Shown here piece by piece: positions 1 to 5,217 of a DNA stretch of 5,217 nt. Numbering within the stretch: the first letter of the stretch is position 1; each line of letters starts with the position of its first letter. Both the position numbers and the translations under genes were made by a program. The notes below the pieces were generated by a model. It saw nothing but the letters and a program-made list of their open reading frames with translations. It did not search any database and was not told the origin of the DNA. Source of the stretch: Planctomycetales bacterium (GTDB lineage Bacteria; Planctomycetota; Planctomycetia; Gemmatales; Gemmataceae); NCBI GenBank assembly GCA_020054355.1, contig JAGVLI010000450.1, forward strand, positions 1-5,217. Reading direction: 5' to 3'.

Positions 1-134
1 GGGATCGGGATGGGCTGGCCGATGCAGCCGGTGAAGGGGCTGAATGCCTGGGCCTGGTTGGAAGCGAAGGCAAAAGCCGCCAGACTGAACGCGACGGCAG
101 CGCCTTTCAACAGTGCGCGTCGAAAACTGAACAT
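1..134 (-). CDS. Secreted protein of unknown function, N-terminal fragment (runs off left edge)
   Basis: Reading the minus strand from the ATG at 134-132 gives 44 codons with no stop before the window edge. The N-terminus is a clear export signal: the basic stretch FRRALLKG, a hydrophobic Ala/Phe-rich core at residues 11-25, and a likely signal peptidase site after AQA at about residue 30. The FRRALLK segment resembles the twin-arginine consensus (RR-x-hydrophobic-L-K), so Tat export is possible, although the usual Ser/Thr before the arginines is Phe. The short mature part contains one Cys in FTGCIG. A GAGGAG ribosome binding site (complement of 142-147) lies 7 bases before the ATG, which supports this start. 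A promoter-like pair lies about 140-165 bases upstream. Too little of the mature protein is visible to assign a family or function. Confidence 0.75.
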   Translation of the reverse strand, partial: MFSFRRALLKGAAVAFSLAAFAFASNQAQAFSPFTGCIGQPIPI

Positions 135-270
135 CGCAAAACTCCTCGAATGAAACACTGTGTAATCACCGGCGCACGGATTTCTGCGATCCATGCGCTT
201 GCCCTGGCACCAGCTATTCCCCACTTCACAGGCAAGGCGGGAGGCGAAACGCCCGCTCCGGACCCTTTCA

Positions 271-299
271 ATTCTCGATCCCCTGGCCGGTCCTGTCAA
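271..299 (-). promoter_or_regulatory. Candidate sigma70-type promoter for the left-edge secreted protein gene
   Basis: On the minus strand a perfect -35 hexamer TTGACA (complement of 294-299) is followed after 17 bases by GAGAAT (complement of 271-276), which matches the -10 consensus at four of six positions. It points at the gene starting at 134 and would give a leader of about 130 bases. The position between two same-strand genes suggests that the left gene is transcribed separately from the one at 418-1128. This is a motif-based inference only. Confidence 0.5.
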
Positions 300-367
300 G
301 AAAATTGGCAGGTGCCGGGCCGTCGTTCGTCCGTCAACTTTCCATGCACGCGGACGGCAGCGATTCG

Positions 368-404
368 CTTGGGTGAGGCGGTCCCACGGCCCGCCCCACC
401 CAGG
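368..404 (-). terminator. Stem-loop just downstream of the 418-1128 gene, possible terminator without a U-tract
   Basis: Arms at 368-381 and 391-404 face each other across a 9-base loop, starting 14 bases past the stop codon of the minus-strand gene. In the minus-strand transcript, positions 370-381 pair continuously with 391-402 (eleven Watson-Crick pairs and one G-U). Read as a plus-strand transcript, the same position is an A-C mismatch, so the structure fits the minus-strand RNA better. No run of T follows on the minus strand, so it is not a classical intrinsic terminator. It could be a factor-assisted terminator or an mRNA 3' end stabiliser. Confidence 0.4.
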
Positions 405-417
405 CGCGTCGCGGTTG

Positions 418-1128
418 CTACTTCTCGGATTTGGTTTCCTCAGTCTTCTTGTCCTTCGCCGGATCGAAGGCGGCGAACGGATTGGCTTCCGTGGAAGTGC
501 TGCTGCTCGGATTGCTCATGCTCGTGTTGCTGAAGCTGCCGAAATAGGGGTTCATCTGGCTTTGCTGGACGTTAATGGCGGTAGCCAGGTTGTACAGCGC
601 GTACAGATCGCTGTTGTGGGCCGAACTGTAGCTCTGCTGCGGGAAGAACCCACTATAGGTAGTGAACGGATTATGACTGGGGTAATTGTTGTAAGCCCAG
701 TACGGGACCGAACTGCCGTAGCCGCCCCGGTTGGCGCCGTAGCCGGACAGAATGATCGATGTGATCACCGGTTGCGGTCCCTGCACGGTGATCTGGCCTG
801 CGGGCACGCTGATTTGCAGCATCTGCCCCGGCGTCAGGGCCGGGATGATCCGGTCGATCGCGACCGGCGTGCCCGACTGCAAGAGTCGGACGTCCAGCGG
901 CGCCGCCGCGATGAAGTTGAAGACGGGCTGACCGAGCATGTTCAGAGCGACCGCCTTGGGATTCGCGTTCACGCTCAAGCTGCCGTTGTTCATCAGGGGA
1001 ATGATCTGCCGAGGCGGTAAGGGCGGTGGCACACGGAACTGGCCGGATGTGCGATCGGCCGTCGCCATCAAGCAACCAATTCCCAGCAGCATGCCAAGGG
1101 CGGAGCGACATTTCGACGAACTGCGCAT
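418..1128 (-). CDS. Secreted protein of unknown function with low-complexity C-terminal half
   Basis: This 236-residue protein starts at the ATG at 1128-1126, with a GGAG ribosome binding site (complement of 1135-1138) 6 bases upstream, and ends at TAG (420-418). Residues 1-30 form a signal peptide with a basic start, a hydrophobic core at about 10-23, and cleavage probably between 24 and 30. Cys19 lies inside the core, but the residues before it (GIG) are a poor lipobox. Residues 31-42 are a proline-rich linker. Residues 43-130 have a beta-strand-like hydrophobic pattern with several Val/Ile stretches and could be a small folded domain. Residues 130-200 are rich in Gly, Tyr, Asn, Ser and Gln. 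Residues 200-215 are a Ser/Thr run, and the end (222-236) is a Lys/Glu tail. It is probably exported to the periplasm or cell surface. I recognise no family. An exported structural or surface-associated role would be a guess based on composition. Confidence 0.8.
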   Translation of the reverse strand: MRSSSKCRSALGMLLGIGCLMATADRTSGQFRVPPPLPPRQIIPLMNNGSLSVNANPKAVALNMLGQPVFNFIAAAPLDVRLLQSGTPVAIDRIIPALTPGQMLQISVPAGQITVQGPQPVITSIILSGYGANRGGYGSSVPYWAYNNYPSHNPFTTYSGFFPQQSYSSAHNSDLYALYNLATAINVQQSQMNPYFGSFSNTSMSNPSSSTSTEANPFAAFDPAKDKKTEETKSEK

Positions 1129-1605
1129 GGAGGACTCCGTAGGCTAGAGAAATCGTTCACTTCCCCAGGCTTCACTGTCCTACAATTTCCCGCTCGAAGC
1201 CGCCGTATTCAGTAGTTCGCTTCTCTTCTGCCTGTTCCGGCGAGCGCTGCGCTGGGTCAACGGGCTGACAGGGCCTTCTGGTGGAAGTTGAGAATTCGTC
1301 CAATTGTCGAAATTCCGACTGCTCTCGTCAAGCAAAAAGCGTAAGCTGCGTTGACCTTTCCACTTCTAGCTGGCCGAGACGTGACGATCCGTTCGGTTGT
1401 ATCACTGGCCAGGTGGTCCGCAGTCCTGGATGCCGCACGCACTGTCTCTGCTCTTTTTCCAGAAACGAAGCACGCGACGAAACTTGCGCAGTCTTTCCGG
1501 AAAAGCGACGGCAGCGCAACTGACATCTGGCAAGCCCGTTACGGCCAAGAGTGCGTCCACGAAGCGCTCGGCCTCGCGTTTCCTGGCGCATTGTCTGGGC
1601 ATTGT

Positions 1606-1679
1606 TTGCTCGTGGGTCACGATTCCAGTCGTGACGAACTCCACGGTCTGTCACGATTGGAATCGTGACCCACGAGCAA
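1606..1679. repeat. Near-perfect 30-bp inverted repeat with nested palindromes (REP/MITE-like)
   Basis: The left arm at 1606-1635 and the right arm at 1650-1679 are reverse complements over 30 bases with a single mismatch (position 1628), separated by a 14-base loop. Each arm is itself palindromic. The right arm contains GTCACGATT, two bases, then AATCGTGAC (9-bp half-sites). The left arm has the same motif with 7-bp half-sites because of the one substitution. The same 20-base palindrome therefore occurs twice, able to form either one long hairpin or two small ones. No T-tract follows on either side, so it is not an ordinary terminator. The form resembles dispersed REP- or MITE-like intergenic repeats. 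A paired operator for a dimeric regulator is the alternative. Confidence 0.8.
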
Positions 1680-1706
1680 GAAGTCACTGGATGAAACACT
1701 ATGGCA

Positions 1707-1803
1707 GGTCAAGCGTTCCAGCCTGACAGTAGCGCCGGCGACAGGCTGCGCCGCCGACGTGGAACCTGACGGTGGCGGCACTCTCCGGCTGGAAAGCCTG
1801 ACC
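1707..1803. repeat. Second, imperfect inverted repeat next to the first
   Basis: Arms of 36 bases at 1707-1742 and 1768-1803 match as reverse complements at 27 of 36 positions, around a 25-base centre. The best-conserved core is TTCCAGCC at 1716-1723 opposite GGCTGGAA at 1787-1794. The outer ends (GGTC and GACC) also pair. The element starts only 27 bases after the first inverted repeat, and the two share no obvious sequence. The decayed symmetry suggests an old, drifted copy of a mobile or REP-like repeat, or a structured RNA segment. No transposase gene is nearby. Confidence 0.55.
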
Positions 1804-1842
1804 AACAGGATTTGGTCGCCCAAGATTTTCCTTCAAATGGGC

Positions 1843-1870
1843 TTGACTTGCCGGCCTGAGTTGGTATGAA
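1843..1870 (+). promoter_or_regulatory. Candidate extended -10 sigma70 promoter for the beta-barrel gene
   Basis: TTGACT at 1843-1848 (five of six to the -35 consensus) is followed after 16 bases by TATGAA at 1865-1870 (four of six). The -10 is preceded by TG at 1862-1863 in the extended -10 position. Transcription would start near 1877 and leave a leader of about 135 bases. That leader contains a 6-bp hairpin (GTCAGC 1918-1923 with GCTGAC 1930-1935) and a run of seven G at 1950-1956. This is an inference from motifs. Confidence 0.5.
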
Positions 1871-1995
1871 CCGTGCCCTTTCCATAGCGACCATACAGCG
1901 TACCGACCGGCAAGCGGGTCAGCTTCCTGGCTGACGGGGCCGCCGTTCCGGGGGGGAAGACGGTATTCAGCCGGCGGGCCGAGGGCCTGCGTCAT

Positions 1996-2002
1996 GGAGG
2001 AG
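1996..2002 (+). promoter_or_regulatory. Ribosome binding site that decides the beta-barrel start
   Basis: GGAGGAG at 1996-2002 lies 9 bases before the ATG at 2012. An in-frame ATG at 1994 overlaps this purine stretch and would add six residues (MEEMGI) ahead of the signal peptide. That upstream ATG has no comparable site of its own. Starting at 2012 places the basic MRTR directly before the hydrophobic core, as expected for a signal peptide. Confidence 0.75.
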
Positions 2003-2011
2003 ATGGGGATT

Positions 2012-3409
2012 ATGCGAACGAGGATCGGCTGGCTGGCGTTGGTGCTGATTGCAGGAATGGCGCAGGCGCCTGCGGCGGTATGGGGCCAAGAGGCGCCTGC
2101 TGCCGATCCGGTGCATCGACTCTTCGCCGGCGCTCTGCATCCGGCGGCACCCGAGACGGCGTTGGAACCTGAGCCGGGACCGCTCGCACCGGCGGACTAT
2201 CTGGGTGATGGCCTTATTCCGGCGCCGCTGGCGCCGGTGGACTCGCTGCTGCCGCCGCGCGTAGCCCGCGGTCAGGAGGTGCCGCCTCCCGATCCGGTCT
2301 TCCCGGTGCCATTGTACAGCCCGCGCCCCGAACTGGGCGGGTTCTTCTTCGATATGGAATTCGTCTTCATGCGCCAGACGAATCCCATCAAGAACCAGAC
2401 CATTGCCGTCCGCGGCTTCCAGAGCACGGATGGCTCGATCCCAGGCACGGTGCCTGGCCAATTCGTCGGCAGCGGTCTGGACGCCCTTAACGCCAAGCAG
2501 GCCAGCGGTCCGGGCACATTTGTCCCTGGCTATCGGTTCGGCCTGGGCTACCGGTTCCGCAATGGTGTGACCGCGGAACTCTGGTACCTGCACCTGTTCA
2601 ATGCCCGTTTCCAGGCAGGCGCCACTCTGGCTCCGCCGCCCGGTCAGCTCGACCCGGCGCTGGCCAATACCTTCTTGTTCTCGCCCGTGTTCAACTTCCC
2701 CACCGACTTCGCCGGCCCGCTTGGCGTCGATGTCGCCGGCGGCGCCCCGCGGGCGGCCTATGGCATCTGGAACGCGGCCGAAGAGGAAATCATCAAGTTC
2801 GAGCAGCGACTCGACCGCTGGGAACTTCGCTTCCGCATCCCCATCTGGGAGACCGATTACGATCCGGTCCACAACCCGGATAAACTCGGCCTGCGTCTGT
2901 ACGGCCTGTGCGGGTTCCGCCACACCTGGCTCTGGGAACGCTTCCAGTGGCGCGTGGTGGACCGCGATATCAACGGGGCGGCCGGCCCCGAGGACGTCGC
3001 CATCTACAGCAACGTGGTGTCGCAGCCCATGTACGGCGGCTTCCTCGGCTGGGGCTTCGAGAAGTACTTCGGCCACGGCGTCGCCTTGACCATGGACCTG
3101 ACCGGCGTCGGCTATATCAACTTCGTCCGCGAGATCGCCCGCTACGAACGCGGCGACGAGCAGGTCGGCTCCAAGCGGGCCAATCGCGAGTACACCATCG
3201 CTCCGGAGCTGCAAGCCCACTTCAACCTGTGGTGGTACCCGATCGAGGGCATCCAGTTCCGCGTGGGCTACGACGTGATCGGCATCTTCAACACCATTGC
3301 CTCGCCCGAACCGGTGGACTTCAACTTCACCGCCCCGGCGCCCCGCTGGGAGCATAAGGCGGCCCGGCTGATCGACGGCTTCAACGTCGGCGTCGGCTTC
3401 ATCTTCTAA
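2012..3409 (+). CDS. BBP7-like outer-membrane beta-barrel protein
   Basis: This 465-residue protein has a signal peptide at residues 1-25 (MRTR, a Leu/Ala/Ile core, likely cleavage after VWG). A Pro/Ala/Glu-rich periplasmic linker follows at about 26-105. From residue 108 on come alternating aromatic/hydrophobic strands typical of a transmembrane barrel: GGFFFDMEFVFMRQ, YRFGLGYRFRNG, AELWYLHLF, LWERFQWRVV, FNLWWYP and FRVGYDV. It ends in VGVGFIF, with the terminal Phe and alternating hydrophobics of a BAM-recognised C-terminal beta-signal. The motifs MRQTNP, LFSPVFNFP, WERFxWRVV and GYDVIGIFNTIASPEPVDFN match my memory of a large paralogous family in Gemmata-like planctomycetes, related to the BBP7 porin-like proteins. 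Its likely place is the outer membrane; its substrate is unknown. Cys300 is the only cysteine. It is probably monocistronic, with its own promoter and a terminator downstream. Start at 2012 chosen from the GGAGGAG site. The barrel call is firm; the exact subfamily is less so. Confidence 0.92.
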   Translation: MRTRIGWLALVLIAGMAQAPAAVWGQEAPAADPVHRLFAGALHPAAPETALEPEPGPLAPADYLGDGLIPAPLAPVDSLLPPRVARGQEVPPPDPVFPVPLYSPRPELGGFFFDMEFVFMRQTNPIKNQTIAVRGFQSTDGSIPGTVPGQFVGSGLDALNAKQASGPGTFVPGYRFGLGYRFRNGVTAELWYLHLFNARFQAGATLAPPPGQLDPALANTFLFSPVFNFPTDFAGPLGVDVAGGAPRAAYGIWNAAEEEIIKFEQRLDRWELRFRIPIWETDYDPVHNPDKLGLRLYGLCGFRHTWLWERFQWRVVDRDINGAAGPEDVAIYSNVVSQPMYGGFLGWGFEKYFGHGVALTMDLTGVGYINFVREIARYERGDEQVGSKRANREYTIAPELQAHFNLWWYPIEGIQFRVGYDVIGIFNTIASPEPVDFNFTAPAPRWEHKAARLIDGFNVGVGFIF

Positions 3410-3420
3410 CCGCAGGCGTG

Positions 3421-3441
3421 CGGCGGGGTTTATCCCCGCCG
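3421..3441 (+). other. Small GC-rich hairpin after the beta-barrel gene
   Basis: CGGCGGGG at 3421-3428 pairs perfectly with CCCCGCCG at 3434-3441 around the loop TTTAT, starting 12 bases after the stop codon. No T-tract follows, so it is unlikely to terminate transcription alone. It may protect the mRNA 3' end or act together with the stronger terminator that starts 35 bases later. Confidence 0.55.
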
Positions 3442-3475
3442 TGGCCGCTGCCGGAAAAGCAACCACCAATCCTCC

Positions 3476-3526
3476 AGGCCGCGCGGCGGATGGCCACCCC
3501 ATCCGCCGCGCGGCCTGTTTCCTTTT
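3476..3526 (+). terminator. Strong intrinsic terminator of the beta-barrel gene
   Basis: An 18-bp perfect stem (3476-3493 with 3499-3516) closes a 5-base loop and is followed by a T-rich stretch, GTTTCCTTTT (3517-3526). The orientation of the T-tract shows termination of plus-strand transcription coming from the beta-barrel gene. It isolates that gene from the next, whose own promoter begins 20 bases further on. The stem is unusually long for an intrinsic terminator. Confidence 0.85.
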
Positions 3527-3546
3527 CCCATTTCCCCGCACTCTGA

Positions 3547-3574
3547 TTGCCAACCCCCCCGGACTGGCTATAAT
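3547..3574 (+). promoter_or_regulatory. Near-consensus sigma70 promoter for the membrane protein gene
   Basis: TTGCCA at 3547-3552 (five of six to the -35 consensus) and a perfect TATAAT at 3569-3574 are separated by 16 bases. The spacer contains a run of seven C at 3554-3560. Transcription would start near 3581, giving a leader of about 58 bases. That leader can form a hairpin (CCGGC 3593-3597 with GCCGG 3606-3610) ahead of the AGAAGGAG ribosome binding site at 3625-3632. Confidence 0.75.
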
Positions 3575-3638
3575 TCCGACTTTGTAGGGCGACCGGCACC
3601 GTGACGCCGGCCGGGTCGAGTGATAGAAGGAGTGTTGC

Positions 3639-5217
3639 ATGGCCGAAGACAAAGTCGAGCAGCGCGAATTCAACGTCCGGCAGATGCTGCCGTGGACCGA
3701 GCTGTTCCGGAGCTTCCAGGTCGCGCTCGATCCCAAGAAGCTCCTGCTGGCGGCCGGCGGCATCCTGGTGATGGCCCTCGGCTGGTGGTTGCTCGCTGCC
3801 GTGTTCGGCAGTTCCACCAAGCCGGAATGGGACGGGGGCAACTACAGCGACGAAAAGTTCGTGCATAAGGACGATGCCAACCCCGCCGAGGACGCCAAGC
3901 GCCGCGCCTGGGAAAAGTTCCGCGAAGACCGCGAGGAATGGAACATCACCTGGCGGGCGGCCGGCAACACCGACGTCTGGGAATATCGCGATGCCGGCGA
4001 CCTCGCCTCGACGCCCGCCGAGTACGTGGCGATCAAGGACCCGCTCAATATCGTCATCAAGGAAATGCGGGCCAACAAGGAAACGCTGCGCAAGGTGACG
4101 TTGGGGGGCGAAACCTACACCGTTTCCCTGAAGCCCGCCGGCGCGCTGCGCACCCTGCCCTGGTACGAGGATCGCGGTCCCAATCCCTACCTGATGGTCA
4201 CCGGCCAGGTCGGCAAGCCCTGGGAAACCGTGCAGACGGCCCGCAACCAGCAGCCGATGACCGTCGGCGAGTGGTTCCTGACCGAGCAGTTCCCGGTACT
4301 GATCGAGCCGCTGCGCAAGTTCCTGACCCCCGTGGTCCTGCTGCTCAACCCCAAGGCCGGCGCCCTCAACCGCTTCTACTTCCTGATCGTCATCCTCTGG
4401 ACGCTGGCCGTCTGGGCGCTGTTCGGCGGCGCCATCACCCGCATGGCGTCCGTGCAGGTGGCCCGCAACGAAAAGGTCGGCCTGCGCGAAGCCGTCCGCT
4501 TTGTCTGGGCGCGCTACGCTTCCTTCCTTTCCGCCCCGCTCTTCCCGCTGCTGTTCATCGCCTTCATGGTGGTGCTGCTCAGCGTCTTCGGCGTCTTCTT
4601 CATGATCCCCTGGCTGGGCGACATCGTCGTGGCCGGCATCGGCTGGCCGTTGGTGCTGCTCGCCGGCGTGGCGATGGCCGTCGTCCTGGTCGGCCTGGTC
4701 GGCTGGCCGATGATGTACGCCACCATCAGCGCCGAGGGCAGCGACAGCTTCGACGCCATCAGCCGTTCCTACAGCTACGTCTATCAGAACCCCTGGAGCT
4801 ACGCCTGGTACAGCGGCGTGGCCCTGGTTTATGGCGCCGTGGTCATCTTCTTCGTCGGCTTCATGGGTTCGATGGTTACATACATGGGCAAATGGGCGGT
4901 CAGCCAGACGCCGTTCATCGCCGCCGCCGACCGGGAACCGTCCTTCCTGTTCGTCTACGCGCCGCAGTCGTTCGGCTGGCGGACGCTGATGCTGCAAACC
5001 GCGACCGTGGACGGCGAACTGGTCGTCAAGGACGGCCGGATCGACGACAAGCCGGGCGGGGCCTACGAACGCTACGTCGGCAAGATGAAGTGGTGGAACA
5101 AGGCCGGCGCCGGCCTGGTGTCGGTCTGGCTCTACGGCTTCTTCCTGATGATCCTCGGCTTCGGCTACAGCTTCTTCTGGACCTCCAGCACGATCATCTA
5201 CTTGCTGATGCGCCGCA
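3639..5217 (+). CDS. Multi-span inner-membrane protein of unknown function, C-terminus beyond window
   Basis: The frame from the ATG at 3639 stays open for 526 codons to the window edge. AGAAGGAG at 3625-3632 lies 6 bases upstream, which fixes the start. Residues 1-33 are a charged cytoplasmic leader, and residues 35-57 are a first membrane helix. Residues about 58-220 are a large soluble domain rich in charged and Trp residues (for example WEKFREDREEWNITWR). Hydrophobic spans follow at about 246-265, 297-323, 330-358, 391-418 and 490-515; a weaker one is possible near 222-237. Between the fourth and fifth clear spans (358-390) lies AEGSDSFDAISRSYSYVY, a loop I associate with a membrane protein conserved across Planctomycetes. 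A second soluble segment covers about 424-487. The end (STIIYLLMRR) looks close to the natural C-terminus, but no stop is visible. I recognise no enzyme or transporter motif. A permease-like or membrane-organising role is only a guess. It has its own promoter and is separated by a terminator from the gene before it. Confidence 0.92.
   Translation, partial: MAEDKVEQREFNVRQMLPWTELFRSFQVALDPKKLLLAAGGILVMALGWWLLAAVFGSSTKPEWDGGNYSDEKFVHKDDANPAEDAKRRAWEKFREDREEWNITWRAAGNTDVWEYRDAGDLASTPAEYVAIKDPLNIVIKEMRANKETLRKVTLGGETYTVSLKPAGALRTLPWYEDRGPNPYLMVTGQVGKPWETVQTARNQQPMTVGEWFLTEQFPVLIEPLRKFLTPVVLLLNPKAGALNRFYFLIVILWTLAVWALFGGAITRMASVQVARNEKVGLREAVRFVWARYASFLSAPLFPLLFIAFMVVLLSVFGVFFMIPWLGDIVVAGIGWPLVLLAGVAMAVVLVGLVGWPMMYATISAEGSDSFDAISRSYSYVYQNPWSYAWYSGVALVYGAVVIFFVGFMGSMVTYMGKWAVSQTPFIAAADREPSFLFVYAPQSFGWRTLMLQTATVDGELVVKDGRIDDKPGGAYERYVGKMKWWNKAGAGLVSVWLYGFFLMILGFGYSFFWTSSTIIYLLMRR

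Larger units (their letters stand above)
1129..2011. other. Long gene-free divergent intergenic region
   Basis: About 880 bases separate the minus-strand secreted protein gene from the plus-strand beta-barrel gene. Between 1141 and about 1600 I see no convincing gene. The short open frames there overlap one another on both strands, lack good ribosome binding sites and signal or domain features, and several run into the inverted repeat at 1606-1679. The right part holds two inverted-repeat elements, a candidate promoter at 1843-1870, and a leader with a small hairpin and a run of seven G. No convincing promoter for the minus-strand gene was found. A TTGACC at the complement of 1255-1260 lacks a matching -10 at the right spacing. 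Confidence 0.7.

Noticed and set aside
150..159. Ten-base direct repeat ATGAAACACT shared with 1691-1700
   Set aside because: It is short and occurs once near a ribosome site and once after an inverted repeat, with no conserved flank. It is probably a coincidence.
193..1020. Plus-strand open frame of 275 codons opposite the secreted protein gene
   Set aside because: It is Arg/Val/Ala-rich with no ribosome site, and the minus strand shows a signal peptide and a good ribosome binding site.
1255..1260. TTGACC on the minus strand as a -35 box for the 418-1128 gene
   Set aside because: At 16-18 bases downstream there is no recognisable -10 (GAACAG or similar), so the promoter is not supported.
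1351..1668. Open frames of about 80-120 codons in the 1257-1726 interval on both strands
   Set aside because: They overlap in several frames, lack good ribosome sites, and several end inside the inverted repeat at 1606-1679. They look like chance frames.
1606..1679. The 30-bp inverted repeat as an intrinsic terminator or the ends of an insertion sequence
   Set aside because: There is no T-tract on either side, and there is no transposase gene in the 14-base centre or nearby.
1967..3841. Long antisense open frame (624 codons) covering the beta-barrel gene
   Set aside because: It is a shadow of GC-rich codon use. Its product is Arg/Ala/Asp/Glu-rich low-complexity sequence with no signal or domain, while the plus strand encodes a coherent exported barrel protein with promoter, ribosome site and terminator.
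3399..4997. Long antisense open frame (532 codons) opposite the membrane protein gene
   Set aside because: The product is rich in His, Gln, Asp and Glu repeats typical of reverse-complemented hydrophobic codons. It also spans the terminator and promoter of the plus-strand genes.

Overview
The window looks like a stretch of planctomycete chromosome, possibly from the Gemmataceae. The clues are high GC content with GC-rich third positions, long antisense shadow reading frames, an outer-membrane beta-barrel of the kind expanded in Planctomycetes, a large multi-span membrane protein of a planctomycete-conserved type, and secreted proteins of no recognised family. The taxonomic call rests on my recognition of the proteins, not on a database search.

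Layout from left to right. (1) On the minus strand, running off the left edge, is the N-terminal 44 codons of a secreted protein with a Tat-like signal peptide (1-134). It has its own upstream sigma70-like promoter. (2) Also on the minus strand is a complete 236-residue secreted protein of unknown function (418-1128). (3) A long gene-free divergent region (1129-2011) holds two neighbouring inverted-repeat elements (1606-1679 and 1707-1803), a candidate promoter and a structured leader for the next gene. (4) On the plus strand is a 465-residue BBP7-like outer-membrane beta-barrel protein (2012-3409), followed by a small hairpin and a strong intrinsic terminator (3476-3526). (5) A near-consensus sigma70 promoter (3547-3574) then drives a multi-span inner-membrane protein (3639 to the right edge), which is still open after 526 residues.

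The genes look like independent transcription units: two minus-strand genes, then two plus-strand genes separated by a terminator and a new promoter. Three of the four products carry export signals and the fourth is an integral membrane protein, so the neighbourhood concerns the cell envelope. Nothing in the sequence ties the four into one pathway. I found no CRISPR array, RNA gene, complete insertion sequence, toxin-antitoxin pair or defence system. The most unusual structure is the pair of inverted repeats in the divergent intergenic region.
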